From Puccinellia tenuiflora (lineage: Eukaryota > Streptophyta > Magnoliopsida > Poales > Poaceae), in the NCBI GenBank assembly GCA_012064385.1, contig QRDG01000129.1, positions 1,089,380 to 1,153,379 on the forward strand: a stretch of 64,000 nt of DNA, in the 5' to 3' direction. Positions 47,836 through 59,795 of the stretch are shown one piece after another (within the stretch, counting starts at the first letter, position 1; every line of letters starts with the position of its first letter). A model generated the notes under the pieces. The model searched no databases. It saw only the letters and a program-made list of their open reading frames with translations, and had not been told where the DNA came from. The position numbers and the translations under genes are program-made.

Positions 47836-48291
47836 CAAGCCGCGCGGCGTACTCAAAGTGTCCTTGATGTCGCAAGGTTTACCCGGAAGAGCCGAGTTGT
47901 CCCTCAGGAACTTCTATGAGCAATAAAAGATAAGTTATCCTTGATCAATGCCTGTGTCATGCAAAGCTATCTATTTCGCGGTTGTAAAATCGTGCATGAA
48001 TCGGGGAACATGTCTTGACCGTTGAATGAGCACTCTAGGGTGACGACTCTCCGGGGGTAGAAAGCGGCGAGAGACCTGATACTCCCCAGGGACGTGCCTG
48101 CCAAAAGGGTGAGGACCTTCTGGGAATCGGTAGGGCTTGTGAGTGCATTCCTGATCAGTCAGGACCTCACGGGTAAGCTTACATCCCCGAAGGATTCCTC
48201 AAGTATGTGGAGAAAGAAAAACATGATAAGACAAGTAAAAACACCCGTGAAGTAGAGTAGCGTAGCACTTTCTAAGCATTGCAGCATAAGT
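47836..48291. other. Sequence between the gag remnant and antisense gene of element B
   Basis: No coding signal. This is where pol would be expected in a complete element, so a large internal deletion probably joined these parts. Confidence 0.5.
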
Positions 48292-51200
48292 TTAAACAAG
48301 TATGAGATCTGACGCAATGTTTATTACATTTGGGGCACGAAGTGCTCGAATGTTGTGCAGGAAGTCTAGATACGCTGGAACATCTTCGCGGCCAGAGCAG
48401 TCGTAGAGGCGTCCACTGCCTGAAGGGAGGCGTCGGAGGGAATGGAATCCTGGAAGTTGGGCTGTGGCAGCATTCGGGTTGGCCTCCTGGAACAACGCCA
48501 TCACCCATGCGGCCGTGAGCTGGCTGGCCCCGTTCCTGTCATTGCGAAGCCGGCGTGCAGTCTTGTTCTTGAAGGTTCTGATGTCGGCGGCTACCCTCGA
48601 GATGAACTCTGCCACAGGAGGCAGGCTCTGGCAGTTCGGCGCCAGCGCTGGCGGGTCGGTGACCAGATCCAGCTGCTTCACCCGCGTCGTAACATCCGCG
48701 CTTGCGGCCGCTATGCTCGCAAACCCTTCCTCCAGTTGGTGGCGGAGTTCCGCGAAGTCAGAGGATACCTGGGAGTGGTCTTCCACCAGCTTGAGGTGTT
48801 TTTCCTTCAACGTCACCAGCTCCGCGCCCCGCGACTTCAAGGATTCCTCCAACTTGGTTATCCTCCGTCCTGCTTGGCTTTCTTCTGCAGAGCGCGGGCA
48901 GCGTCCTATTCCGCATGGAGCCTTGACATCCTCGATGTCCTGGTTGGCTTCTCCCTCCTTCAGCCGCCAATAGCCGACGTCCTTGGAATTCTCCTCAAGC
49001 TCCTTCTGGTGGCACGTTTCTGTCTCCTCCAGGCGCCGCACAGTTTCCCGCTCCAGCTCCTGCCTCTGGAGCTCCAGAGCTTCGACCTCTTTTGTTAGCG
49101 TGGCCTCCCGGGTCGCCAACTGCTGCTCCTTGTCAGAGATGCTCCGCTCATAATGGTCGCGCTCGGCCTTCCAGTCAGCGCCTTTCCTCTCGAAGCCTTT
49201 CCACGAAGCAAAGAGCAGCTTCCACCAGTGGTCGAGCTTATCCGACCCCCTCTAGATCAAGTCCTCGATGTGAGAACTAGCACCCGTCAGGGCCTCCTCT
49301 CGGGCGCCAATTTCCTGAGTCAGCCGACTCATCCCCTAAAGCACGGCGTCCATGGTGTTCGCCCCGCTGATTGTGATCTAAGGAGCCCCTCCCTGCAAGT
49401 CTCCCGCGGCGCCTGTTCCCCCGCCGCGCTTCGTGAAAAGACCCGCCTTGATCTCTGTCAGCTCGGCGATCTCGACGCTCGCCCCGGAGTAGGCCGAGAA
49501 CTCAGTGAAGGCCCTCAGCTCCTACCCGGTCATCCATGAGCTCTCCACCAGATCCGGGACTTCTGTAGGGTTCGACGTCTCTTCCTTGTTCGGGCTGCAG
49601 GAAGGCCCCACTGCGCGTTCGTCCCCCGGGCGCGCGGTCATCTCTGCCCCGGGCGCAGCATTGGTCACCTCCTAATCCAAACTTGCGGCACCCAGGTCGC
49701 CTAGCGGGGATCCACCCGCCACTGAAGCATCTGGCCAACAGAAAACAACGTCACATGAGCAAGGCGTGAGTCACGAAGGACGGACTTTACCCGGCACGAC
49801 AAGGCTTACCCTCCGCCTCTGGCGTCTCAACAACGCCGGGTCTTGGGTGAGCTGGGGAGGCCTCGGGCGCGCTCCCCACGCCGCTCTGGCGGCGATTTTC
49901 CGTCTCTGCCGAGATAGGAGGGATTGTCACCCCTCTACGAGCTTCGGCACTAGTGGCCGTGTCGTCTTTGGCCGCGTCACGCGGCCTCTTGTTCGCCTCC
50001 GGGGAAGGCGGACCCCTGCAACAACACTCGGTCATCTTCCTCGGAGCGCGGCCTCAATGACGAGCGTGGTAACAACATCCAGGACGAAGAAGCAAATAAG
50101 CAAGAAACTTACCCGCGGGCGCGTTTGCATCCCAGCGATGCGGGAACTTCTACGGATCCGCCCCGGACCCGGCGGAGGAATCGTGGAGGCTCAGGTGTTG
50201 CTCGCTCGCAGCAATGGAGGGCTCCTGGGCAAGAAGCGGGCACCGGGAGGGCGCGTCGCTTCGGGGCGCCAACACGAAGGCGTCAGGGTCGACCTCCATG
50301 TCCATAGGGTCGCCTTCCTCGCCAACCACCCCCTCAGGCGGCGCAGGAGGGCTTGAGACCGTGGCGGCTTTCGGGGGGAGACACGGGAAAGGGGATTTCC
50401 CCTCCATCTCCTCCTCCGCGTCGTCGTCCTCTTCGTCGTCATCGTCATCGGCTTCGGCTTCCTTGCCGTCGCCCTCTTCTTCATCGTCTTCTTCGGAGCC
50501 AAAAGATTCCTCCCCGGATTATTCCTCGCTCTCCTCGTCAGACTAAGGGATCTCGCCATCCTCGTCAGAGCTGGAGGGAGCCTTATCCTTGCGGGACTTG
50601 ACCCTGGCAGGCTGGGGGCCGAGGTCGGTCCGACCCACAAGGCCAAGGGCGTTACACGCTGGCATTGACACCAGGATCTCTGCCTTCCGCGGATATTCGC
50701 ACAAGGGCTGGAGTCCCTCGGACAGTTGATATTCCCTTCATGTTGGTTCGGAGGAGGGAATCCTTCATGTCAGAGCTCCTCAGGCGGGATGAGTCCTGGA
50801 GGCCCCGGAAATCCCAGGCCGGGTGAGGCAGCTTCTGTAGAGGGGCCTGGCGATTGCAAAGGGCGTGGGCAACAATGGCGGCCCCGGAGACTCCTTGCCC
50901 TCACAGAAGCCTGAAGCGGGCCACCGCCACCGAAAGGTCTGTGTCCTGTGGGCTTAAACTTCTCCAGGTTGGCAAGTTCACTGGGTACTCCTTCCGCTCT
51001 TCGAGATACAACAGAGCTTCCGGCACCCCGACGAGAAACCAGCGGTTCCTCCATTCATCCCACTTGGATTTCACGAACATCTCGGGGTAGTCCGGCTTGA
51101 CCTTCGGGCTGAAGCAGAACGTGACTCCACCCCCCAGCGAGCCATCCTCCCCAATGCGGGGATAGAAGAAATGGCGAAACAATGCCATGGAGGGCATCAC

Positions 51201-51650
51201 CCCGACGAACGCCTCGTAGGCGTAAGCGAAGACGGTCAGGTCCAGAATGGCGCTGGGGGTTAGATGCAAAAGCTTCAACCCGTACGCGCGCAAGATCTCC
51301 AGGAAGAAGTCAAAAAATGGGGGGACGAGCCCCATCCGCTTGAAGCTGTCAAAGATGGGGATCTGCTTGGCCGTCCTGATCTCCGACGGCGGCAGGACCT
51401 CCGTCGCCGCGCGAGCTGGAATGCCGGACGCTGCGTCAGACCCGACCACCCCGAAGTGTGCGGCCTTCCGCACCATCTCCTCATCATGGGTGTAACAGGT
51501 AGGGAACAGGGCTTGCTGCTTGCGAGCATCCGCCATCGCAGCAGTGCGCTCCGACCTCTTCCGCGTCCTCTCAGATCTAGGATACCGATGCCTCCTGATG
51601 AGCGAGGCGCATGCAGACTTCTTCTGGGCGGAGTGTTTGATCTTGGCCAT
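48292..51650 (-). pseudogene. Antisense gene of element B (PF04195-like 'gypsy-type transposon' protein with coiled coil), broken
   Basis: The ATG at 51650-51648 opens an N-terminal basic region, then a domain matching the plant 'putative gypsy type transposon' family (PF04195, from memory; motifs FFDFFLEILRAYGLKLLHL and ALFRHFFYP), to a TGA near 50901. Coding character resumes in another frame at about 50550-50150, first acidic (D/E-rich) then Pro-rich, and again at about 49130-48292 as a long Glu/Lys/Arg-rich coiled coil ending in a short conserved tail. At least one frameshift and one stop inactivate it. It runs opposite to the LTRs. The function of this antisense protein is unknown. Confidence 0.72.
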
Positions 51651-51880
51651 CGGGACAGGGAGCACGGCTGCTCCGCTTCTGCGGTGGTGAAACGGAGAAG
51701 GGCAGCGCTCAGCGAGAAGGAGGAAGGCGGAGTTTGCTGGGCGGCGATTTGGGGATTTCGGCGATTTGGGGAAGAGTAACGGCTACAGTGCCACCGAGTC
51801 GTGGCTTATAAGGCATCCCACGCGTCACGTCGTGGCCCCATTACTCCGACTGGCGCGAGGATTGAGGAGGCGTTCCGCTT
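51282..51880 (+). repeat. 600-bp duplicated segment of element B, copy 1
   Basis: Matches 58961-59560 throughout, with a few dozen scattered mismatches and small indels. It covers the start of the antisense gene and its upstream region. Element G begins exactly at its right edge. Confidence 0.92.
51803..51811 (-). promoter_or_regulatory. TATA-like box upstream of the antisense gene
   Basis: The minus strand has CTTATAAGC about 150 bp before the ATG at 51650. The same box is kept in the second copy at about 59486. It suggests the antisense gene had its own promoter. Confidence 0.45.
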
Positions 51881-53426
51881 GATACGTCTCCGATGTATCT
51901 ATAATTTTTGATGTTCCATGCTTGATTATATATCAATTGCCACATGTTTTTTACAATGTTTTTATATCATTTTGGCATGATTTATGGAACTAAACTATTA
52001 ACAAGATGCCTAGTGCCAGTTCTTGTTTTCTACTGCCTTTTTATTTCAGAAAAGTTGTTCTGGAAAGTTTCTTGGAATGCGCTGAAAATTTCAAGGAATT
52101 ATTTGGACGCCCGGAGGGAGCCCCAGGGGCTCCAGACGCCCTCCAGGCGCGGCCCCACCCTAGGTTGCGCCTGGGGCCCACCTGGGCAGCTCCTTCGCCT
52201 TCTCGCGTCGCCTCTTCGCCTATAAAATCCCCCTCGACGCAAAAACCCTAGGAAAGCTGATCATATTTCCAGAAGACGTCCGAGGCCGCCGCCATCTCAA
52301 ACCCTAGTTCAGGAGGGTTCAGAAGCTCTTCCTGACACCCTGCCGGAGAGGGGAATCGATGCCGGAGGCATCTACATCACCATGCCTGCCTCCGGAGGGA
52401 TGCATGAGTAGTCCACCACGGGACTACGGGTCCATAGCAGTAGCTAGATGGTTGTCTCTCCTCCTTGTACTCCATTGCTTAGATCTTGTGAGCTGCCTAT
52501 CATGATCAAGATCATCTATTTGTAATTACTACATGATTGTGTTTGCATGGATCCGATGAATTGTGGAAGTCATTACTTTTGTTCAGTTATGTGTTTCATC
52601 TATGATCTTGCATGCTCTCCGATGCTAGTGGTTGCTTTGGCCGAGTAATTGTTAGCGTTGTATGAGGGAGTATTTATGCTAGATAGTGGGTTCATGCCTC
52701 TCTTCGTCTAAGTTCGGTGACAGGAACGGTCAAGGCTAGAGATGTGCTGTTGCCACTAGGGAGAAAACATCGGTGTGATTTCTTCGTGTTTTCTACATTT
52801 CTTACATTATGCACTTTGCTTATTGCAATAATCTGTTGCTTGCAACTTAATACTTTTGGGTGAAATGCTGGATAGCGATCCCAGAGTGGATTATTAGTCA
52901 TAGATGCGGTTGGATGACGGTCTATTTATTTTGACGTAATGCCCATATTAGATGAAGCGGTGAACTATATTGTTTGATGATAGCCTTGTTGTGAGCATAC
53001 AATTATGTCAATTGCCATGCTGTAATTTGTTTACCCATCATGTATATCTTTTGGAGAGACACCTCTAGTGAACTGTGGACTCCGGTCCTATTTTCCTACA
53101 TTTCTTACAACCGTTTTCATAGATTTTCATCATCATTTGCTCGCTGGTCATATTTCATCCTCATCATATTTTACATCCACACATTTAATTCTTTGTGTTT
53201 GGAAAGCCAGAGAGATTGACAACCTCTCTGTTTTATTGGGGCAAAGTAGTTTGTTGGTGATTGTGTGCAGGTCCACGTCAATAATCGAAAAACAATGCTA
53301 TTGACACCTTGCTAAGCCTTCTCCAAGTCCTACTGGATTTGACAACATTGGTTTTGTAATCAAGGGAAAACTTCTTTTGTGGTACATCATACCTTCCTCT
53401 TGGGGTTTCCCTACATCACGCCATCA
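51880..53426 (+). repeat. 5' LTR of element G
   Basis: A 1547-bp LTR ending ACGCCATCA. It contains CCTATAAAATCCCC at about 52219 as a likely TATA region. Relative to the right copy it lacks 27-30 bp near 52100. Confidence 0.85.
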
Positions 53427-53639
53427 AGAAGTTTTCTGGTGCCATTGCCGGGGACTTGGAAGCTTCAGCTAGGGGAGTTTCACACATCCTTTCACTTTAC
53501 TTGTTATTGTCTTGCCTATTATATTTTTTGTTAGCCTTGTTTTGCCTTTTTGTTTGCCTTGAAACTGAAAAACACAAAAAAATTAAAATTTCCAGCACCT
53601 AATTTATTTTGTTTTTGTCCCATTATTATGTCTTTTTCT

Positions 53640-54768
53640 TTACTTGCTATCAATGGTTACTTTGTTTGAGACTAGATGTTATTGGCAAGGTGGGTTCACG
53701 GAGGAACAACAGAAATATTATAAGGAATACCGCTTGTCTGAAAAAGGGAAACACTTATGGGCACAAATAAATAAATTGAATAGTCTTGCTGAAAACTTTT
53801 GCTCTACATATGATGAATCCTGGTGCCTTAATGAATCTTTTTGCTGTAGGAGGCATAAACACCTCCCTTTCCAATGTGATTATAATGATAATGAAATATT
53901 GGCCTCTTATGCTAAAGGAAACTATGACTTGGATAATCTTGAACAAATTGAAAATTTTGTTGCTTTTATGGGTGCCTATGAAATTACTTCTGTGCTTAAA
54001 ATATTGATGATGCTTCTTACAAATCTGAAAATTTTGTTATACTTGGATATTGTCTTGAGTACTACAACGATAATCCTTATATTACTGAATTTCTTGAGAG
54101 AACTTATCCTCCAAAAGAAGAGACTAATGCCTTGTAGGAAATCATGGAAGAAGAAATTGCTAAAACTGGAAGCTCATTGGATAAAAAGAGGAAGAGAGTG
54201 ACAAACAAAAGGTGGAAAATGGATTGGTTACCCATGCCTACCTTCTAATGAGAGTAACTTTTTAACTCTTACATTATTTGATTGCCCTCCATGCTTACCA
54301 AAGGAGGATGAATGTTATGTTCTTATGGATTCTCTTCAAATATCCCTTTTGGAGGAAATTGATGCTTGCTACACTTATGACCATGATTCCCCTATTAAAC
54401 ATCACCCAAACTCAAAGAAACCGAAAAGAAACATGTTTAATAATGGGATTGGAAAGGTCATGACTTCTGTTTATTTTGATCATACTATTTTATAGGTTAA
54501 TAAAAATTATGTGTTTTTAGATCATGAAAAGCATGTTTTATGTGATAGTTATATTGTTGAATTTGTTAATGATGCTACTGGAAATTATTTTGAGAGAGGG
54601 AAAAATGGTTATGAAAATTTTCATGTCACTAAAACACCTCTCTTTATGTTGAAAGTTTTGAAATTGCTCTTATTTTATCTTCCTATGCTTATCACTATGT
54701 TCTTCGTGGATTTATTTGATTACAAGATTCCTATGCATAGGAAGTGGGTTAGGCTTAAATGTATTTGA
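53640..54768 (+). pseudogene. Gag-like protein remnant of element G
   Basis: Frames at 53644-54201 and about 54490-54768 correspond to the C-terminal half of element A's protein: a region with a degenerate zinc knuckle (C-x4-H-x4-C near residues CRRHKHLPFQC), an acidic linker and the hydrophobic C-terminal module ending MHRKWVRLKC. The capsid domain is missing and several stops and shifts occur. A stop follows at 54766-54768. Confidence 0.7.
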
Positions 54769-54780
54769 TATTTGCTTCTT

Positions 54781-54823
54781 GATGCTTTCTTTGTGTTTCA
54801 ACTCTTATTCTTATAAGAGCATC
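54781..54823 (+). promoter_or_regulatory. Conserved post-stop hairpin of element G
   Basis: Arms 54781-54788 (GATGCTTT) and 54816-54823 (AGAGCATC) pair over 8 bp with one G-U wobble. Location and flanks match the hairpin of element A; GGGAGGCAACCC follows near 54874. Confidence 0.5.
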
Positions 54824-55464
54824 ATTAAAATTATCAAGCCTAGCTAAAAGGCATTAAAGAAAAGCGCTTATGGGAGGCAACCCATTTTATTTTTACCTAC
54901 TATTTTCTTTGAGTTTTGGGTGATGTTACTTCTGTAACAACTCCCTTGTATCCTTTTGTTTTGGTTTTTGGTGTCAAGAATAGCCTCAAAAGGGAGGAAG
55001 ACTAATTTGTGAGTTTGCTGTCCAGAAACAAATTTCTGTTCCTCACTGTTCAAAAATCCAAAAAATCACAGAACGTCATCTGTGGCTGAATTTTTTTGAC
55101 AGCAAGCATCAGGGTTTTGTCTACCTTTTTATAGTTTTAAGTTTTCTGATTTGAGGTCCAGAAGTGCCTCAAACAAAATTGATCTTTACAGTCTGTTCTG
55201 TTTTTGACAGATTCTGTCCTCAGTTTTGCATTGCTTCTTTCGCGGGCAAAGTGAAGTTTTTTCAAAGCTAGAGCTTTACTTAGACCTTTGTGATAGTAGC
55301 TAATGTTGTAAAAAATGAGTTCTTGATATGTTCTTTGGAACTGAAGGAAGATATTGTTTTTGTGGACTAACCCCTTAATGAAGTTGCTATAAGTTTTGCG
55401 TGAAGAAAGTTTTCAAGTATCCAAGTGCGAGGTGATGAAGAAAGATCGAGAAGGAACAAAAGCC

Positions 55465-55552
55465 TAAGCTTGGGGAGGCTCCCCATGGACCCTCCTCTAA
55501 AATATTCAAGAAGTTACAAGCGTCTAAGCTTGGGGATGCCCAAGGCATCCCC
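55465..55552 (+). promoter_or_regulatory. Two AAGCTTGGGGA hairpins in the 3' region of element G
   Basis: Each copy of AAGCTTGGGGA heads a hairpin. GGGGA (55472-55476) pairs with TCCCC (55480-55484). GGGGATGCC (55532-55540) pairs with GGCATCCCC (55544-55552) over a CAA loop, 9 perfect pairs. The same AAGCTTGGGGATG forms the polypurine tract at 57319. Confidence 0.6.
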
Positions 55553-55559
55553 TTCTCCA

Positions 55560-57310
55560 TCAACAATCATCGGTTTTTCTCATGGTACTATATTTTTATT
55601 CCCTTACACATTATGTGCTGTTCTTGGAGCATCGGTTTGTTTTTACTTTCAGTTTGTTTGTGTTAGTTTTCTGGTCCTTGCAATAATTTGGATCCATGCA
55701 TGCTTGTTTGGGAGAGAGACACGCTCCACTTTTTCATTATACACTCCTGTGCTTCACTTATATGTGTTGAGTGTTTAGCCTTTGTCTTTTATGCTTTTAG
55801 CTCTTGTTTCAAGCATCCCTTGTTCAGAGCTGTTAGCTTTTGTAGTTAGGAAGTTTTTCTCATGTTGCTACACCCTTTTAGTTTTGTTTCAAATATGTTG
55901 ATTGGTGTTTGGTTAAGTGGAAATTATCATGTAGGAAGTGTAAAAAGTGCTGCTTAATCGTGTAGACCATTGTCTTGAATCTTTGATACTTTGTAGTTGT
56001 TTAGAGATATGAAGTAGATTAATGCTTAAACTTGTGGATCATCTAGTAAGAATAGATTAGTAAGGAACTGCCGTAAAGCTTTAAATTGTGGTGCTTGTCC
56101 TGCTTGGTAGTTCTCAAAGTCTAGATATTCTTTTGCAAAGAGTTGGTTTGGCTAACAAGGTAGACGGTGTGAAGTCTAGTGGTTATGCATGATGTATATC
56201 TGTAGTCATTCATTGAACCAAGTTGATGTTATGTGTTTGCTTGATATCCTGCTAAGCCCAAAAATTCCATACTGAGAGGGAATACTTCTCGTGCATCCAA
56301 CTCCCCGAGCCAAAAATCTTTGCCATTTGTGTCCACCATACCTACCTACATGTGGTATTTCCCTGCCACTCCAAGTAAAATTTTCATGTGCTATCTTTAA
56401 AATATTCAAAATTCTCCTTTTTGTGCCTCTGTTTTTAAGCTCATGAGGAAGCAGTAAGAAGTTGGTTATAACTTGTGACAGGCAAGGTCATTTCCCCCCT
56501 TTCACCCGGTGTTGATGGTTTACGTCCTCACTTGAATCAACCTGAGAGTGGATTAAGCAAAATATAAATATAACTCACCATTCTCCTCCGCACAATGAAA
56601 ATCTGAGAAATCAGCTCAAACATTGGTTAGTGGTGAAACAAAGGAGAAAGAAGAATGTACTCGTTCCTCTAAAACCAGCCGCTCTCACAAGTCTAAAAGC
56701 CTTGCTTGCTATGGGGGACTAGCTAGTTTCTTTGCTGTGAACTCGTTGACGAAAGCATGCATGTCTCAAAACTGTTTTACTTCTATCAAAATAAAAAAAA
56801 GCTCCAGCACATGATTAATCCCTGCTTTTCTCTTCGAAGGGCCTTTCTTTTACTTTTATGTTGAGTCATTTTTCCTCCTCCTTCTAAACTCCTCAAGCAA
56901 TCACTTGGTGTCAACTTTGGTTCATGTTTTACTTCATGTTATCTTTGTGTCTAACTGTGAAAACTTTGTATTGACTTTATCTTGAGATAAATAAGTTGCA
57001 AGTTGAAGGTTTTGCTGAAAACTTAAATCTTCCTTTGTGTTGGCCAAACTCCTTTGTTGAATCAATATTGCTTTGTGGGTTATCAATCATTGTTAAGTGT
57101 TATGCTTTTAAAACTTGAAAGTACTCTTTTCTAGTAGATTCTTATTTAGATGTTTTACCTGGTTAATCATTGTTTGTTTCATTCAATGAACCTTTGTTTT
57201 GGCTCATTGCATTCAGTTCATATGCTTTACAAGATTAGTTGATCATGATTGTGATTGGTAGCATGTCACTTCAAAAATTATTTTGTTATCACTTACCTAC
57301 TCGAGGACGA
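55560..57310 (+). other. Non-coding 3' region of element G
   Basis: T-rich sequence up to the polypurine tract. No recognisable coding domain. Confidence 0.5.
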
Positions 57311-57317
57311 GCAGGAG

Positions 57318-57333
57318 TTAAGCTTGGGGATGT
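57318..57333 (+). other. Polypurine tract of element G
   Basis: TTAAGCTTGGGGATGT lies directly before the LTR start TGATATG, preceded by CTCGAGGACGAG as in element A. Confidence 0.75.
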
Positions 57334-58882
57334 TGATATGTCTCCGACGTATCTATAATTTTTAATGTTCCATGCTTGATTATATATCAATTGCCACATG
57401 TTTTTACAATGTTTTTATATCATTTTGGCATGATTAATGGAACTAACCTATTAACAAGATGCCCATTGCTAGTTTCTGTTTTCTGCTGTCTTTTTGTTTC
57501 AGAAAAGTTGTTTTGGAAAGTTTTCGGAATGCCCTGAAAATTTATAGGAATTATTTTCTATATGAAACAAAGATGGAACCCGAAGGACGCCCGGAGGGGA
57601 GCCCCAGGGGCTCCAGACGCCCTCCAGGCGTGGCCCCACCCTAGGCCGCGCCTGGGGCCCACCTGGGCAGCTCCTTCGCATCCTCGCGTCGCCTCTTCGC
57701 CTATAAAATCCCCCTCGATGCAAAAACCCCAAGAGAGTCGATCATATTTCCAGCAGACGCCCGAGGCCGCCGCCATGTCAAACCCTAGTTCGGGAGGGTT
57801 CAGAAGCTCTTCCCAGCACCCTGCCGGAGAGGGGAATCGACGACGGAGGCATCTACATCACCATGCCTGCCTCCGGAGTGATGCGTGAGTAGTCCACCAC
57901 GGGACTACGGGTCCATAGCAGTAGCTAGATGGTTGTCTCTCCTCCTTGTACTACATTGCTTAGATCTTGTGAGCTGCCTATCATGATCAAGATCATCTAT
58001 TTGTAATTGCTACATGATTGTGTTTGCATGGATCCGATGAATTGTGGAAGTCATTACTTTTGTTCAGTTATGTGTTTCATCTATGATCTTGCATGCTCTC
58101 CGATGCTAGTGGTTGCTTTGGCCGAGTAATTGTTAGCGTTGTATGAGGGAGTATTTATGCTAGATAGTGGGTTCATGCCTCTCTTCGTCTAAGTTCGGTG
58201 ACAGGAACGGTCAAGGCTAGAGATGTGCTGTTGCCACTAGGGAGAAAACATCGGTGTGATTTCTTCGTGTTTTCTACATTTCTTACATTATGCACTTTGC
58301 TTATTGCAATGATCTGTTGCTTGCAACTTAATACTTTTGGGTGAAATGCTGGATAGCGATCCCAGAGTGGATTATTAGTCATAGATGCGGTTGGATGACG
58401 GTCTATGTACTTTGACGTAATGCCCATATTAGATGATGCGGTGAACTATATTGTTTTATGATAGCCTTGTTTTGCGCCTACAATTATGTCAATTGCCATG
58501 CTGTAATTTGTTTACCCATCATGTATATCTTTTGGAGAGACACCTCTAGTGAACTGTGGACCCCGGTCTTATTTTCCTACATTGCTTACAACCGTTTTCA
58601 TAGCTTTTCATCGTCATTTGCTCGCTGGTCATATTTCATCCTCATCATATTTTACATCCACACATTTAATTCTTTGTGTTTGGCAAGCCGGAGAGATTGA
58701 CAACCTCTCTGTTTTGTTGGGGCAAAGTAGTTTGTTGATGATTGTGTGCAGGTCCACGTCAATAATCGAGAAACGGCGCTATTGACACCTTGCTAAGCCT
58801 TCTCCAAGTCCTACTGGATTCGACAACCTTGGTTTTGTAATCAAGGGAAAACTTCTTTTGTGCTACGTCATACCTTCTTCTT
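57334..58882 (+). repeat. 3' LTR of element G, right end missing
   Basis: Matches 51880-53401, then stops matching at 58882 within CTTCTTCTT, about 25 bp before the true LTR end. Confidence 0.85.
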
Positions 58883-58960
58883 ATCGTTGCAAATTACCGA
58901 CATGCCATTCCATACAAAGGTCTTGAAAATTTCACTGCTCCTATGGTGGGAAGATCTCCA
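58883..58960. other. Filler segment at the broken edge of element G
   Basis: A 78-bp sequence, unrelated to the LTR. Its first 50 bp or so match 61421-61470 (shared CGACATGCCATTCCATACAAA). It ends AAGATCTCCAG, a string that also occurs a few bases into the following duplicated segment. This looks like double-strand-break repair filler. Confidence 0.65.
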
Positions 58961-59560
58961 GTACGCGCGCAAGATCTCCAGGAAGAAGTCAAAAAATGGG
59001 AGGATGAGCCGCATCCGCATGAAGCTGTCAAAGATGGGGATCTGCTTGGCCGTCCTGATCTCCGATGGCGACAGGACCTCCGTCGCCGTGCGAGCTGGAA
59101 CGCCGGACGTTGCATCAGACCCGACCACCCTGAAGTGTGCGGACTTCCGCATCATCTCCTCATCGTCGGCGTAACAGCTAGGGAACAGGGCTTGCTGCTT
59201 GCAAGCATCCGCCACCCGCAGCAGTGCGCTCCGACCTCTTCCGCGCGCTCTCAGATCTAGGAGACCGATGCCTCCTGATGAGCGAGGCGCCTACAGGCTT
59301 CTTCTGGGTGGAGTGTTTGATCTTGGCCATCGGGACAGGGAGCGTGGCTGCTCTGCTTCTGCAGTGGCGAAACGGAGAAGGGCGGCGCTCAGCGAGAAGG
59401 AGGAACGCGGAGTTTGCTGGGCGGCGATTTGGGGATTTCGGCGATTTGGGGAAGAGTAACGGCTACAGTGCCGCCGAGTCGTGGCTTATAAGGCATCCCA
59501 CACGTCACGTCACGGCCCCATTACTCCGACCGGCGTGAGGATCGAGGAGGCATTCCGCTT
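58961..59560 (+). repeat. 600-bp duplicated segment of element B, copy 2 (uninterrupted site)
   Basis: A copy of 51282-51880 that continues without interruption into the 3' part of B (59561 on). It includes the start of the antisense gene (ATG at 59330-59328, minus), which is frameshifted and truncated. Confidence 0.9.
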
Positions 59561-59795
59561 TGGGCGTTTCCGCTCGTTGGATTCAATATAGACGTTGGCG
59601 ATCCACCCGGATCGCAACGTTTGCCAAGGCAAAGAAGACCCGGGGGCTCGCGCTAGTTTTTCCCTTGAGCGCGGCCTCGGCAACCAAGACCTTCATGGAA
59701 AAGCAAGATGACGGGGACCCACTTTGACTAATATTTTTTGGTCATAGCCCCGGCAGCAGAAGAGCGTACCCGCCGGGACTATGCTCGGGGGCTAT
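59561..59795 (+). other. 3' untranslated region and polypurine tract of element B
   Basis: It contains ACCCGGGGGCTCG (about 59629) and, directly before the LTR, ATGCTCGGGGGCTAT, two polypurine-like tracts. Confidence 0.6.

Larger units (their letters stand above)
51880..58882 (+). mobile_element. Element G: second Sabrina/WHAM-like non-autonomous LTR element
   Basis: LTRs begin TGATACGTCTCCGATG (left) and TGATATGTCTCCGACG (right). The left LTR is followed at 53437-53454 by TGGTGCCATTGCCGGGGA, a variant of element A's primer site. The right LTR is preceded by AAGCTTGGGGATGT. The right LTR lacks its last 25 bp or so and no TSD remains there. The interior codes only for gag-like remnants. The left flank is CCGCT. 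Confidence 0.85.
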
